A stretch of DNA of 7,970 bases from Candidatus Brocadiaceae bacterium (GCA_030018855.1 JASEHG010000090.1:1-7970); one strand, 5' to 3'; counted from the first letter of the stretch, positions 1 to 5,610 are shown. Numbers and translations are program-made. The notes: generated by a model not told the origin, from the letters alone.

Positions 1-243
1 TAATTTGTCCTTTTCAACCACGTTTTCAAAGCCGTGTGTATAACCGTCTAATTCTATAACTAACTTTGACTTATTACAGAAGAAATCTACTATAAAATCT
101 TCTATTGGTTTCTGCCTGTGGAAGTCATAGCCCATCATCTGTCTGCCCTTCAGATAACCCCACAACTTTATTTCAGACTTGGTGCTGTTATTTCTTAAGT
201 TTCTTGCGAGTTCTTTGAGTTTGGGATTGTAGGTTATTTTCAT
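1..243 (-). CDS. DUF559 (Vsr-like) endonuclease domain protein, 5' part only
   Basis: An open frame starts at ATG 243 and runs without a stop for 81 codons to the left window edge, so the C-terminal part is missing. It begins MKITYNPKLKELARNLRNN. The DUF559 pattern is visible: a basic N-terminal helix with 'NSTKSEIKLWGYLKGRQMMG' (residues 19-38), then 'YDFHRQKPIEDFIVDFFC' (39-56) and 'LVIELDGYTH' (61-70). In this family the aspartate of 'DFIVDF' and the 'ELDG' acidic pair belong to a putative PD-(D/E)XK-type site related to very-short-patch-repair endonucleases. The usual length is about 110-130 residues, so roughly 30-50 residues should lie outside the window. A strong Shine-Dalgarno AGGAGGG lies 9 nt upstream, inside a hairpin arm (253-270). 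Its biological role is not established. It lies downstream of leuA behind a block of palindromes and is probably an accessory gene unrelated to the leucine pathway. Confidence 0.86.
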   Translation of the reverse strand, partial: MKITYNPKLKELARNLRNNSTKSEIKLWGYLKGRQMMGYDFHRQKPIEDFIVDFFCNKSKLVIELDGYTHGFENVVEKDKL

Positions 244-252
244 TTTATTAAT

Positions 253-270
253 CCCTCCTAAGAAGGAGGG
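253..270 (-). promoter_or_regulatory. Hairpin holding the DUF559 gene's Shine-Dalgarno
   Basis: On the minus strand this reads CCCTCCT, loop TCTT, AGGAGGG: seven perfect base pairs with a four-base loop. The 3' arm is an excellent Shine-Dalgarno placed 9 nt before ATG 243. If the hairpin forms in the mRNA the ribosome site is paired. That this regulates translation is inference. Confidence 0.55.
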
Positions 271-410
271 TAGGGAGGTGTACACACCCCTAACCCCTCT
301 TATTAGAGGGGAACAAACACACACCCCTGCCCCCTCTTGCTAGAGGGGAACACACACCCCTAACCCCTCTCCCTCCTATCAAGGAGGGCCGGGGAGGTGT
401 TAGAGGGGAA
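253..410. repeat. Block of interleaved small palindromes (two families, five copies)
   Basis: Two repeat types fill the gap between leuA and the DUF559 gene. Type A is about 30 bases: arms CCCTCCT/AGGAGGG followed by a tail ending GGGAGGTGT. Copies are at 253-281 and 371-400, almost identical. Type B is CCCCTAACCCCTCT, a 3-base loop, then TAGAGGGGAA. Copies are at 287-313 and 324-350; a third is split, with its left half at 357-370 and right half at 401-410, and the type A copy 371-400 sits exactly in its loop. CA-rich linkers precede each B copy. No reading frame is evident and no transposase ends are seen. A stem without a T-run following the leuA stop could still slow transcription, but no canonical terminator is present. 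Confidence 0.85.
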
Positions 411-411
411 A

Positions 412-1941
412 CTAGTCTTTGGAGGTCCCAATGCCCTTCTGGGCTATTCTATTGATGACATTCAGGTAGGCACGGGCGCTGGCCTCAATGATGTCCACGC
501 TGATGGCCCGGCCCCTGTAGGATTTGCCCTCCACGTCCACCTCTACGCTCACCTCGCCCAGGGCGTCCTTGCCACTGGTAATGGCCCTTACGTTATAGTC
601 CTGGAGCTTACCAGGAATCCCGGTTACCAGGTCAATGGCCTTAAAGAGGGCGTCAATTGGGCCGTCCCCGATGGTGGCATTCTCCACTATCTTGTCATCC
701 CTGGTGCGGAGACGCACCTCGGCCAGGGGCGTAGTGCCGGGGCCGCAGTCTATCCTCAGGCTATCCAGCCTGTAAATAGGGGGGGCCTCCTCCAGTATAT
801 TCACCACTATGGCCTCAATGTCCTCGTCATAGATGAGTTTTTTCTTGTCCCCAAGGGCCTTAAATTCGGTGAAGGCCTCTCCTATCTCCTTCTCCGTCAG
901 ATGGCCGTAGCCCAGTTCCTTGAGCTTCTCTATGAAGGCCCTCCTGCCCGATAGCTTCCCTAGCGGCAATCTAGTCCTGGTGAGGCCAATATCCTCGGGT
1001 TTCATTATCTCGTAGGTAGTCCTCTCTTTAATGACGCCGTCCTGATGGACGCCTGAGGAGTGGGCGAAGGCGTTCTCCCCCACGATGGCCTTGTTGCGTT
1101 GTACCCTCAGGCCCGTCAGGCCCGAGACCAGGCGACTGGTATGGATAATCTCCTTGGTGTGGATACCGGTGGTGAAATCAAAAGAATCCCGGCGGGTGTG
1201 GAGGGCCATGACCACCTCTTCCAATGCGGCGTTACCTGCCCTCTCCCCAATGCCGTTGATGGTACACTCCACCTGGTCGGCCCCGGCCCTGATGGCGGCA
1301 AGGCTGTTGGCGGTGGCGAGACCCAGGTCGTTATGGCAGTGGACGCTGAGACGGGCCTTAGCTATGTTTTTTACCTCTTTTTTGAGGTAACTGATGAGGG
1401 AGGCATACTCCTCAGGAACTGCATAGCCCACGGTGTCAGGTATGTTCACGGTAGTGGCGCCAGCCTCTATGACGGCCTCTACTACCTCCTTCAGGAAGGC
1501 TGGCTCCGTCCTGGAGGCGTCTTCGGGGGAAAACTCCACGTCCTGAACGAGGCTCCTGGCAAGGGCCACTGACTCCCTGGCCTGACGGAGTATCTCCTCC
1601 TTTGCCTTTTTGAGCTTATGCTGGCGGTGTATCTCGGAGGTAGCGAGGAAGACGTGTATGCGGGGTCTCTCGGCAGGCTTGAGGGCCTCTGCCGCCCGCT
1701 TAATGTCCTTCTCCAGTGCCCTGGCCAGCCCGGCCACGGTAACGCCCCGTATCTCTTTCGCAACGGCCTTTACCGCATCAAAGTCCCCCTGGGAGGCAAC
1801 TGGGAAGCCTGCCTCAATGACGTCCACCCCCAGACGGGCCAGTTGATGGGCTACCTGGAGTTTTTCGTGTATGTTGAGGCTTACCCCGGCAGATTGCTCC
1901 CCGTCTCTGAGGGTGGTGTCAAATACGATTATCTTTTTCAT
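412..1941 (-). CDS. leuA: 2-isopropylmalate synthase
   Basis: Condenses 2-ketoisovalerate with acetyl-CoA to 2-isopropylmalate, the first committed step of leucine synthesis, in the cytosol. The 509-residue length is normal for the bacterial enzyme. The catalytic TIM barrel starts with 'FDTTLRDGEQSAGVSL' (residues 7-22). The divalent metal ligands are visible as Asp8 and the 'HCHND' pair His201/His203, with Asn237 in 'GERAGNAALEE' (232-242). 'FAHSSGVHQDG' (292-302) is the family's subdomain motif. Residues from about 390 to the end match the leucine-binding LeuA dimer domain ('IGDGPIDALFKAID', 424-437), so leucine feedback is expected. Start ATG 1941 fits the usual N-terminus, but no good Shine-Dalgarno precedes it; a 15-base A/T palindrome lies upstream instead. 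It is last in the ilvB-ilvN-ilvC-leuA series, 111 nt after ilvC. Citramalate or homocitrate synthase are less likely given the overall LeuA match. Confidence 0.96.
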   Translation of the reverse strand: MKKIIVFDTTLRDGEQSAGVSLNIHEKLQVAHQLARLGVDVIEAGFPVASQGDFDAVKAVAKEIRGVTVAGLARALEKDIKRAAEALKPAERPRIHVFLATSEIHRQHKLKKAKEEILRQARESVALARSLVQDVEFSPEDASRTEPAFLKEVVEAVIEAGATTVNIPDTVGYAVPEEYASLISYLKKEVKNIAKARLSVHCHNDLGLATANSLAAIRAGADQVECTINGIGERAGNAALEEVVMALHTRRDSFDFTTGIHTKEIIHTSRLVSGLTGLRVQRNKAIVGENAFAHSSGVHQDGVIKERTTYEIMKPEDIGLTRTRLPLGKLSGRRAFIEKLKELGYGHLTEKEIGEAFTEFKALGDKKKLIYDEDIEAIVVNILEEAPPIYRLDSLRIDCGPGTTPLAEVRLRTRDDKIVENATIGDGPIDALFKAIDLVTGIPGKLQDYNVRAITSGKDALGEVSVEVDVEGKSYRGRAISVDIIEASARAYLNVINRIAQKGIGTSKD

Positions 1942-1947
1942 AAAACT

Positions 1948-1962
1948 TATTTTACTAAAATA
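1948..1962. promoter_or_regulatory. Perfect A/T palindrome before leuA
   Basis: TATTTTA, centre C, TAAAATA: a perfect 7-bp-arm palindrome ending 6 nt before the leuA ATG, where a Shine-Dalgarno would be expected. It could be an operator or a weak hairpin, or chance in an A/T-rich stretch. No matching -35/-10 pair is convincing here. Confidence 0.3.
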
Positions 1963-1975
1963 TCCACCCCCAAGC

Positions 1976-2050
1976 TAGGGGTCAGGGGGTAGGGGGTAGC
2001 AAAATAAAACCTTACTATTTACTACTCCCTACCCCCTACTCCCTACTCCC
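1976..2050. repeat. Inverted heptamer repeat (TAGGGGG / TACTCCC) between ilvC and leuA
   Basis: The left half has heptads TAGGGGT, CAGGGGG, TAGGGGG (1976-1996) and then TAG. The right half has TACTCCC, TACCCCC, TACTCCC, TACTCCC (2023-2050). Bases 1985-1999 pair with 2022-2036 at 14 of 15 positions, the exception being a possible G-U, around a 22-base A/T-rich loop. The ilvC stop codon lies directly beside the right half. On the minus (transcribed) strand the right half reads as four GGG runs with 4-base (or shorter) spacers, a formal G-quadruplex motif. A stem of this size may modulate read-through from ilvC into leuA; there is no terminal T-run, so I do not call it a terminator. Confidence 0.8.
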
Positions 2051-2052
2051 TG

Positions 2053-3048
2053 CTACTTGGCCTCAATCCAGCCCATCTTCTGGCGGAGTTCCTTGCCCAC
2101 CTTCTCAATGAGCAGGTCTTTCTCCCTGGCGCGGAGGGCCTCAAAGGAGGGGGCCCCGGCCTTGTTCTCCAGTACCCATTCCTTGGCGAACTGACCGGTC
2201 TGGATTTCAGAGAGGATCTTTTTCATCTCCTTTTTGGTCTCTTCATTGACTATCCTTGGGCCTCTGGTCAGGTCGCCAAACTCGGCGGTGTTGCTTATGG
2301 ATTTGCGCATGTGGGCTAGACCGCCCTCGTAGAAGAGGTCTACGATGAGTTTGAGTTCGTGGAAGCACTCAAAATAGGCCAGTTCGGGCTGGTAGCCCGC
2401 CTCCACCAGTGTCTCAAAACCTGCCTTGACCAGGGCACTGACGCCGCCGCACAGGACTGTCTGCTCACCAAAGAGGTCAGTCTCCGTCTCTTCTGCGAAG
2501 GTGGTCTCAATGACCCCTGCCCTTGTACCGCCGATGGCCCTGGCATAGGCAAGGGCCACGTCCTTGGCCTTGCCTGATACGTCCTGGTAGACGGCCAGGA
2601 GGCACGGTACGCCCCCGCCTTTCTGGTATTCCGTCCTCACCAATCTCCCAGGGCCCTTGGGGGCGACCATAATGACGTCTACATCTGGGGTGGGGACAAT
2701 CTGGTGGTAGTGTATGTTGAAACCGTGGGAGAAGCCCAGGGTCTTTCCCTTTTTGAGATGGGGTCTTATCTGGTCGTTGTATATACAGGGCTGTATCTCG
2801 TCTGGGAGGAGTATGTGGATAATGCTCCCTTCCTGGGATGCCTCCGGGATATTGAGGACCTTAAAACCGTCCTTTTTGGCCTGGGTAAAGCTGGCCCCTT
2901 CGGGCCGGAGGCCGATGAGTACCTCCACCCCGCTATCCCTTGCGTTCTGGGCCTGGGCCCTGCCCTGACTGCCGTAGCCTATGACTGAGAGCTTTTTGCC
3001 CTTCAGGTATTTGAGGTTTGCGTTTTTATCGTAGTACATTTTTGCCAT
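2053..3048 (-). CDS. ilvC: Ketol-acid reductoisomerase, class I
   Basis: Converts 2-acetolactate (or 2-aceto-2-hydroxybutyrate) by alkyl migration and reduction to the 2,3-dihydroxy-acid in valine and isoleucine synthesis. The 331 residues match the short class I form. The Rossmann domain has 'GYGSQG' (24-29). 'GFSHGFNIHY' (105-114) carries the active-site His108. The knotted C-terminal domain carries the metal ligands Asp191 and Glu195 in 'TDLFGEQ', Glu227 and Glu231 in 'FECFHELK', and Ser252 in 'SISNTAEFGD'. The cofactor-choosing loop is 'LRPEGASFTQA' (47-57). Compared with the common LREGSAS form it has Pro-Glu-Gly after the arginine and keeps only one of two phosphate-contacting serines. 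Start ATG 3048 has AAGGAG 10 nt upstream; Met4 is a less likely alternative. It is 83 nt downstream of ilvN, across a heptamer array, in an evident ilv/leu cluster. Confidence 0.97.
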   Translation of the reverse strand: MAKMYYDKNANLKYLKGKKLSVIGYGSQGRAQAQNARDSGVEVLIGLRPEGASFTQAKKDGFKVLNIPEASQEGSIIHILLPDEIQPCIYNDQIRPHLKKGKTLGFSHGFNIHYHQIVPTPDVDVIMVAPKGPGRLVRTEYQKGGGVPCLLAVYQDVSGKAKDVALAYARAIGGTRAGVIETTFAEETETDLFGEQTVLCGGVSALVKAGFETLVEAGYQPELAYFECFHELKLIVDLFYEGGLAHMRKSISNTAEFGDLTRGPRIVNEETKKEMKKILSEIQTGQFAKEWVLENKAGAPSFEALRAREKDLLIEKVGKELRQKMGWIEAK

Positions 3049-3078
3049 TACCTGGTTGCTCCTTTGATGTCCGTTCGT

Positions 3079-3129
3079 TTAGAAGTTAGAGGTCTTTCCC
3101 CTACCCCCTACTCCCTACTCCCTAACCCC
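3079..3129. repeat. Heptamer array between ilvN and ilvC
   Basis: Seven consecutive 7-base units in one phase: TTAGAAG, TTAGAGG, TCTTTCC, CCTACCC, CCTACTC, CCTACTC, CCTAACC, ending just before the ilvN stop. The C-rich part belongs to the same TACTCCC family as the array at 2023-2050. On the minus strand it gives five closely spaced runs of three or more G, a G-quadruplex motif in the mRNA sense. No gene or promoter is seen. Confidence 0.75.
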
Positions 3130-3131
3130 TA

Positions 3132-3611
3132 TTATTTGCTTCCCCTTGCCATTGCAATCTGGCCTGTGCGGGCCATCTCCTTGATGCCGTAGGTGTGGAG
3201 GAGCTTAATCATGGCCTCCAGCTTGTCCTCGGTTCCCGACAACTCTATAATCAAGTCCTTCTGTCCCACGTCTATTATCTTTCCACGGAAGACGTCCACT
3301 ATCTCCAGTATCTCTCCCCTCTTTCCTGGGGGGACGTTGACCTTTACCAGCAACAAGTCCCTCTCCACGTAGGGCGTATCTGTAAGGTCTATGACCTTGA
3401 TAACGTCAATGACCTTCCCCAATTGCTTGCGGACCTGTTCTATGGTGGCATCGTCTCCCTTGACCACTACGGTGAGCCTGGAGAGTTCGGGGTTTTCCGT
3501 CTCACCTACCGTGAGGCTATCAATATTGAATCCCCTGCTGGTAAATAGGCCCACAATCCTGGCCAGGACGCCGACCTTGTTCTCTACTAGGGCTGTGATG
3601 ACGTGTCTCAT
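3132..3611 (-). CDS. ilvN: Acetolactate synthase small (regulatory) subunit
   Basis: Regulatory partner of IlvB: it stimulates the large subunit and confers valine feedback inhibition. From ATG 3611 it has 159 residues, normal for the family. An N-terminal ACT domain (about 1-75) begins MRHVITALVENKVGVLARI, and a C-terminal ALS small-subunit domain (about 80-159) contains 'VERDLLLVKV' and 'FRGKIIDVG'. Asn11, Gly14 and Asn29 are present. These are positions where changes in E. coli IlvH relieve valine inhibition, so this subunit is predicted to be valine-sensitive. I chose ATG 3611 because the family normally begins at this MRH; a TTG three codons upstream (3620) is possible but would add MKD. 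Neither start has a good Shine-Dalgarno. Unlike many ilvBN pairs, it is separated from ilvB by 65 nt containing a heptamer array. It could equally be called ilvH. Confidence 0.95.
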   Translation of the reverse strand: MRHVITALVENKVGVLARIVGLFTSRGFNIDSLTVGETENPELSRLTVVVKGDDATIEQVRKQLGKVIDVIKVIDLTDTPYVERDLLLVKVNVPPGKRGEILEIVDVFRGKIIDVGQKDLIIELSGTEDKLEAMIKLLHTYGIKEMARTGQIAMARGSK

Positions 3612-3639
3612 GTCTTTCAAGGTTACAGGGAAAAAGATT

Positions 3640-3674
3640 CTTACCTGTTACCTGTCTCCTGTTACCTGTTGCCT
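3640..3674. repeat. Heptamer array (GTTACCT) between ilvB and ilvN
   Basis: Five in-phase 7-base units: CTTACCT, GTTACCT, GTCTCCT, GTTACCT, GTTGCCT, starting 2 nt beyond the ilvB stop. A single partial inverted arm AGGTTACAGG at 3620-3629 matches the reverse complement of the array at 9 of 10 bases, so a short hairpin is possible just ahead of the ilvN start. The heptamer differs from the TACTCCC type seen in the other gaps. Confidence 0.75.
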
Positions 3675-3676
3675 TC

Positions 3677-5365
3677 CTATGCCATGCCTCCAAAAGTGCC
3701 TTCCCTGATGGCATCCTTGACGGTCTTGCCTGCTGGTATCATGGGGAAGACGTTTTCTTCCTCCCCAATCCTGAAGTCAATCACCACTGGACCTTTTATG
3801 GCCATGGCCTTCTCAAGCACTGGCCTTACCTCCTCCTTGCGTTCCACACGGAAACCCTTAGCCCCATAGGCCTCGGCCACCTTGACAAAGTCGGGGTTAT
3901 CCTCCAGATGGGTCTGGGAGTACCTTTTCTTGTAAAAGAGTTCCTGCCACTGGCGGACCATCCCCAGATAGCCGTTATTCATGATGGCTACCTTCACGGG
4001 GAGCTTGTGGTGGACCACTGTGGCTAGTTCCTGGATGTTCATCTGGAAGCTGCCGTCTCCTGCAATGTCTATCACGGTTTTATCAGGGCAACCCAACTGC
4101 GCGCCTATGGCGGCAGGGAAACCGAAGCCCATAGTGCCAAGCCCTCCTGAGGATATCAGGGTGCGCGGCCTGGTAAAGGTGTAATACTGGGCAGTCCACA
4201 TCTGGTGCTGTCCCACCTCCGTGGTGATGACGGCGTCACCCTTGGTAACCTCCCATATCTGCTCAATGATGTATTGGGGTTTAGGCAGCACACCGGAGTT
4301 GTCGTAGGAAAGGGGGTATTTTTCCTTCCATTCCTTTATCTTTTCTAGCCACTCTCTCCTCTCCGCGGGCTGTATCAGGGGGAGGAGCTCCGCCAGTGTG
4401 TTCTTGGCGTCACCCACCACGGGGACGTCTACCTTGATATTCTTGCTGATGGAGGCCGGGTCTATGTCTATGTGAATAATCTTTGCATGTGGGGCGAACT
4501 CATCCAGCTTGCCAGTGATCCTGTCGTCAAATCTGGCCCCGATGGCGATAAGCAGGTCGCATTCCGTAACGGCATGGTTGGCGTATAGGGTACCGTGCAT
4601 ACCCAACATGCCCAGCGAGAGTTCGTGGTCTTCCGGAAAACCTCCCAAACCCATGAGTGTGGTGGTAACGGGGAAGTTGCCTCTTTCTGCCATCTCCAGT
4701 AGTTCTTTGTGACAGCCCGAGTGGATGATGCCACCACCAGTGTAGACCACTGGTCTTTTGGAGTGGTTGATGGCCTCTGCGGCAAGGCGTATCTGTCTCG
4801 GGTTACCCTGATAACGTGGTTTGTAGCCTGGCAGATTCACCTCTTCCGGGATTGCACCATCCCAGGTCTCCGTGGTGATGTCCACGGGCAGGTCTATCAC
4901 CACTGGGCCGCACCTGCCGGTACTGGCGATGTGAAATGCCTCGTTAACTGCCCCGGGGAGGTCTCTGATGTCTTTGATGAGGTAATTATGTTTGGTAATG
5001 GGACGGGTGATGCCTGTGATATCGGCCTCCTGGAAGGCATCGCTTCCAATGAATCTGCGTTTCACCTGGCCTGTAATGGCCACCAGGGGGGTAGAATCCA
5101 TAAAGGCGGTGGCAATGGCAGTAGTAAGGTTGGTAGCCCCTGGGCCGGAGGTGACCAGGCAGACGCCCACCTTCCCAGTGGCCCTGGCATAACCATCGGC
5201 TGCATGTCCTGCCCCCTGTTCGTGCCTGGTAAGGATGAACTTTATGGGGGAGTCGTAGAGGGTATCAAAGAGCGGCAGTACCGCACCCCCAGGGATGCCA
5301 AAGACGTACTCCACCCCTTTCTTAATCAGCATGTCTACTAGGATTTGTGCACCTGTTTTTGCCAT
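3677..5365 (-). CDS. ilvB: Acetolactate synthase large (catalytic) subunit
   Basis: Thiamine-diphosphate enzyme that joins two pyruvates to 2-acetolactate (or pyruvate and 2-ketobutyrate to acetohydroxybutyrate), the first shared step of valine, leucine and isoleucine synthesis. 562 residues, full length. The N-terminal domain has 'FGIPGGAVLPLFD' (22-34) and the catalytic Glu49 in 'TRHEQGAGHAADGYAR'. The central domain has 'GARFDDRITGK' (276-286). The C-terminal domain has 'EVGQHQMW' (383-390), the diphosphate/Mg motif 'GDGS' (436-439) ending at Asn463-Asn464, and 'RQWQELFY' (471-478). These features distinguish it from other pyruvate-using ThDP enzymes. It is first in the ilvBNC-leuA cluster, with a promoter candidate about 120 nt upstream. 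The start ATG 5365 fits the family N-terminus, but its purine-rich AAAGGAGGAG lies about 28 nt away, with a hairpin in between. Confidence 0.97.
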   Translation of the reverse strand: MAKTGAQILVDMLIKKGVEYVFGIPGGAVLPLFDTLYDSPIKFILTRHEQGAGHAADGYARATGKVGVCLVTSGPGATNLTTAIATAFMDSTPLVAITGQVKRRFIGSDAFQEADITGITRPITKHNYLIKDIRDLPGAVNEAFHIASTGRCGPVVIDLPVDITTETWDGAIPEEVNLPGYKPRYQGNPRQIRLAAEAINHSKRPVVYTGGGIIHSGCHKELLEMAERGNFPVTTTLMGLGGFPEDHELSLGMLGMHGTLYANHAVTECDLLIAIGARFDDRITGKLDEFAPHAKIIHIDIDPASISKNIKVDVPVVGDAKNTLAELLPLIQPAERREWLEKIKEWKEKYPLSYDNSGVLPKPQYIIEQIWEVTKGDAVITTEVGQHQMWTAQYYTFTRPRTLISSGGLGTMGFGFPAAIGAQLGCPDKTVIDIAGDGSFQMNIQELATVVHHKLPVKVAIMNNGYLGMVRQWQELFYKKRYSQTHLEDNPDFVKVAEAYGAKGFRVERKEEVRPVLEKAMAIKGPVVIDFRIGEEENVFPMIPAGKTVKDAIREGTFGGMA

Positions 5366-5373
5366 AGACGTGG

Positions 5374-5404
5374 GGACAGACCTCCAGGTCTGCTCCTCCT
5401 TTCT
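5374..5404 (-). promoter_or_regulatory. ilvB ribosome-binding site with an intervening hairpin
   Basis: On the minus strand AAAGGAGGAG (5402-5393) is followed by a hairpin CAGACC, TGGA, GGTCTG (5392-5377) and then 11 nt to ATG 5365. The linear distance from Shine-Dalgarno to start is too long, but if the hairpin is folded the effective spacing falls to about 11-13 nt. The alternative is partial pairing of the GGAG bases with the downstream TCCC, which would hide the site. Which applies cannot be decided by eye. Confidence 0.45.
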
Positions 5405-5405
5405 T

Positions 5406-5427
5406 GGACAGGGCTAAAGCCCTGTCC
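5406..5427. repeat. GGACAGGGC/GCCCTGTCC hairpin in the ilvB leader
   Basis: Perfect 9-bp arms GGACAGGGC (5406-5414) and GCCCTGTCC (5419-5427) around TAAA. It lies immediately upstream of the ilvB Shine-Dalgarno. The neighbouring hairpin at 5374-5396 shares the outer GGACAG/CTG(C)TCC frame but has a different core, so the two look like relatives. Confidence 0.7.
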
Positions 5428-5449
5428 CTACTATCTATGTACTACTCAT

Positions 5450-5464
5450 TCCGCCAGGGGCGGA
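5450..5464. repeat. TCCGCC-N3-GGCGGA palindrome, copy 1
   Basis: Six-bp arms TCCGCC/GGCGGA with centre AGG. It lies about 10 nt after the expected transcription start of the ilvB promoter candidate, so it would be the first hairpin of the ilvB leader. Three further copies occur at 6176-6190, 7842-7856 and 7949-7963. Confidence 0.75.
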
Positions 5465-5480
5465 GATTTGAACAAAGGGT

Positions 5481-5509
5481 ATTATACAAAAAGGAAAAGC
5501 AAATTGCAG
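5481..5509 (-). promoter_or_regulatory. Promoter candidate for ilvBNC-leuA
   Basis: On the minus strand a perfect -10 TATAAT (5486-5481) is preceded, after a 17-base spacer, by the weak -35 CTGCAA (5509-5504, three of six matches to TTGACA). The spacer is T-rich. Transcription would begin near 5474, giving a leader of about 110 nt with three hairpins. The only short leader frame seen is ATG-AGT-AGT-ACA-TAG, with no branched-chain codons, so classical peptide-coupled attenuation is not supported. Confidence 0.5.
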
Positions 5510-5520
5510 GACTAGAAACA

Positions 5521-5576
5521 GGGATCAGGGGCCAAAGATTAGGGGTCAGTCCCTAGTCCCCGGCCCCTAATCCCTA
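5521..5576. repeat. Eight-unit inverted heptamer array downstream of spoVG-like gene
   Basis: Eight contiguous 7-base units in strict phase: GGGATCA, GGGGCCA, AAGATTA, GGGGTCA, then GTCCCTA, GTCCCCG, GCCCCTA, ATCCCTA. The outer arms 5521-5533 and 5562-5574 are complementary at 12 of 13 positions. The minus strand of the right half has four G-runs (G-quadruplex motif). It lies between the spoVG-like stop and the ilvB promoter candidate and could end or insulate transcription, though it lacks a T-run. Confidence 0.8.
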
Positions 5577-5610
5577 GGCTACTACTACACGAGATAGTGG
5601 GGTAGGTAAC

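Noticed and set aside
253..410. CRISPR array
   Set aside because: Repeats are short palindromes of two kinds with low-complexity CA linkers, uneven spacing and no unique spacers or cas genes.
397..954. Long open frame on the plus strand
   Set aside because: It is fully antisense to leuA, whose protein is recognised along its length; the frame has no family resemblance.
2000..2021. Rho-independent terminator after ilvC
   Set aside because: The stem is strong but its A/T-rich part is the loop rather than a T-run after the stem, and leuA continues in the same direction.
3612..3620. TTG start for ilvN at 3620
   Set aside because: The family N-terminus begins at the ATG at 3611, and no Shine-Dalgarno favours the TTG.
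4709..5341. Long open frame on the plus strand
   Set aside because: It is antisense to ilvB, with no recognisable domain; a by-product of codon use in ilvB.
5366..5474. Peptide-coupled attenuator or T-box before ilvB
   Set aside because: The only short leader frame has no Leu, Ile or Val codons, no T-box core is recognisable, and no stem followed by a T-run is present.
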